DNA from: CAZRRV01 sp964406705
GTDB taxonomy: Bacteria > Bacillota > Clostridia > Oscillospirales > Acutalibacteraceae
DNA length: 14,521 nucleotides
Direction: 5' to 3'
Assembly: GCA_964406705.1 (NCBI GenBank)
Contig: CAYOSS010000047.1
Location: 1 to 14,521 of the forward strand
In this document: piece by piece, positions 13,461 to 14,521 of the stretch
How positions within the stretch are numbered: position 1 is the stretch's first letter
Layout: each line of letters starts with the position of its first letter
Program-made: the position numbers and the translations under genes
The notes under the pieces: model-generated
Database searches by the model: none
What the model was told of the DNA's origin: nothing
The model's input: the letters and a program-made list of their open reading frames with translations, nothing else

Positions 13461-14384
13461 CTACTCCCGCCCGGAGGACACGTTATCCCGGCGGCTAAGC
13501 AGCGAGCGCATCACTTTCAGCGCGAAAGCCCCGGTGTCGAGCGCGAGATCCTCCCCGAACTGCCAGAGACCCACCTCGAGGTTGTAAACCCCGCCGTAGC
13601 CTATTTCCGCGAGCGCCGAGAGGACGTCGGCCCAGTCAAGGTTTCCCGTAAGCGGGATCACGTGCTGGTCCGCCAGCGCGTTGTTGTCGTCGATGTGGAG
13701 AACCGTAACTTCCTTGCCGAGCATCCTGATGACGTCCCCCACGGGAGGATTGCCGGGGAAGGGCGTGGCGAGGTTGCTGTGGCCCGTGTCGACGCATACG
13801 GTGAACCAATCGGCGTAGTTCTTCACGTTCTTAAGCTGATTATAGCCGATAATAAACTGGTGGATGTTCCCGAAAAACTCGCAGAAATCCCGCATATAGG
13901 CGCGCCCGCCCGTCTCAACGGCGACTTTTACGCCGTACTGGGGGGCATAGTCGAGAATGGGGGCGAACAGGTCGTAATTCATCTGGTAAAGCTCCTTCGG
14001 CGGGGTGTCCTCCCCCACCTTCAGCATACTGACGCCGTGCACCACGCAGGCGGGAGCCCCCAGCGACGCGGAAGCGAGCAAATCGCGCCGGGCGTTCTCG
14101 CGGGAGGCCTCGTTCTCCTTCCCGTCGCGGCAGAGCCCCTCGCAGCGCCCGTGGGTCTGCGAGACGACGAGCCCTAACTCCTTCGCCCTCGCGGCGACCG
14201 TCTCATAGTGGGCGCGTATCCCGGAATCGTCCAACGCGTAGTAGGAATCCGCCCGGCGGTAATCCTGCCCCGACACGTCGAAATCCACCGCGTCCGCGCC
14301 AAGGTCCTTCGCTATACGAAGCGCCTCGAAGTCCCCGTACCTGCGCTGCAGCCACGCTACCGATAGCCCGACTTTCTCGTCCAT
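13461..14384 (-). CDS. Sugar-phosphate isomerase/epimerase-like TIM barrel
   Basis: A 307-aa protein of the AP-endonuclease-2 / xylose-isomerase-like TIM-barrel superfamily, full length. Likely metal ligands appear at strand ends: E157 (AVETGG), D199 and H202 (CVDTGHSN), H230 (LHIDDN) and E270 (NLEVGLW); H78 (QTHG) and H116 (VVHG) also fit. The family includes sugar isomerases, epimerases and endonuclease IV; the HIDDN and LEVG patterns point to the isomerase/epimerase group. The substrate is unknown. It starts at ATG 14384 with GGGAGG upstream, and is first in a probable two-gene unit with the amidase, with no obvious functional link. Confidence 0.87.
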   Translation of the reverse strand: MDEKVGLSVAWLQRRYGDFEALRIAKDLGADAVDFDVSGQDYRRADSYYALDDSGIRAHYETVAARAKELGLVVSQTHGRCEGLCRDGKENEASRENARRDLLASASLGAPACVVHGVSMLKVGEDTPPKELYQMNYDLFAPILDYAPQYGVKVAVETGGRAYMRDFCEFFGNIHQFIIGYNQLKNVKNYADWFTVCVDTGHSNLATPFPGNPPVGDVIRMLGKEVTVLHIDDNNALADQHVIPLTGNLDWADVLSALAEIGYGGVYNLEVGLWQFGEDLALDTGAFALKVMRSLLSRRDNVSSGRE

Positions 14385-14423
14385 ACTCCCCGACCTCCCG
14401 TTAAAATTTTACCCTGACGCGTT

Positions 14424-14452
14424 ATTATACCACACACCCGTCCCGCGCGCAA
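14424..14452 (-). promoter_or_regulatory. Promoter of the TIM-barrel/amidase unit
   Basis: On the minus strand TATAAT (14429-14424) is a perfect -10 box; TTGCGC (14452-14447) at 17 bases is a partial -35. The leader is about 35 nt. Confidence 0.7.
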
Positions 14453-14461
14453 CAAAAATTT

Positions 14462-14487
14462 ACGGAGGGTTCTTTCCTTTTCTCCGT
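14462..14487. other. Stem-loop at the window edge
   Basis: ACGGAG (14462-14467) pairs with CTCCGT across a pyrimidine-rich loop. It may belong to a terminator of a gene outside the window. Nothing else is recognisable up to 14521. Confidence 0.35.
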
Positions 14488-14521
14488 GAAAACTTACGCG
14501 ATGACCTGCGGACAGCTGAGC

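Overview
The window looks like a chromosomal piece of a GC-rich anaerobic Firmicute, most likely a clostridial Oscillospiraceae/Ruminococcaceae-type genome. The reasons are strong AGGAGG-type ribosome sites, textbook TTGACA-N17-TATAAT promoters, TTG and GTG starts, an ECF S-component, a two-domain zinc-ribbon protein typical of clostridia, and an Amidase_3 protein with a low-complexity Ser/Pro tail. No taxon can be fixed from sequence reading alone.

Layout. 1-235: a probable structured RNA with several GC-rich stem-loops and no convincing ORF. 236-757: a promoter, a highly structured (tRNA-like) leader, a small zinc-ribbon gene and its terminator. 764-932: an imperfect long palindrome. 998-3417 (+): a PqqD/S26-peptidase fusion and an ABC exporter, overlapping by one base. 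3394-3531: a degenerate 23-24 bp tandem array across the ABC stop codon, followed by a bidirectional terminator. 3628-7474 (-): from upstream to downstream, a 60-aa candidate precursor peptide, a nucleotidyltransferase of the kind found in peptide-modification clusters, an ECF S-component, a uridine-kinase-like kinase and a phosphoribosyltransferase-like protein. 7511-10589 (-): a large secreted repeat protein whose signal peptide is out of frame with the body at a run of nine G. 10685-10800: divergent promoters. 10825-11085 (+): an 86-aa protein with a terminator. 11272-14384 (-): a TIM-barrel sugar-phosphate isomerase/epimerase-like protein and an N-acetylmuramoyl-L-alanine amidase behind their own promoter.

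How the genes may work together. The PqqD-like domain (a peptide-leader binder), the S26-type Ser/His peptidase fused to it, the ABC exporter, the nucleotidyltransferase (related by class to the one in paeninodin-type lasso clusters) and a short peptide with a YxxP motif near its N-terminus are the expected parts of a ribosomally made, exported, modified peptide. No cyclase, radical SAM enzyme or lanthionine synthetase lies in the window, so either the rest is elsewhere or this is a minimal and undescribed type. The adjacent secreted protein may be phase-variable. The ECF/kinase/PRTase genes look like a nucleoside or nucleobase salvage operon that happens to be read from the same strand. Amidase and TIM-barrel genes look like ordinary housekeeping.
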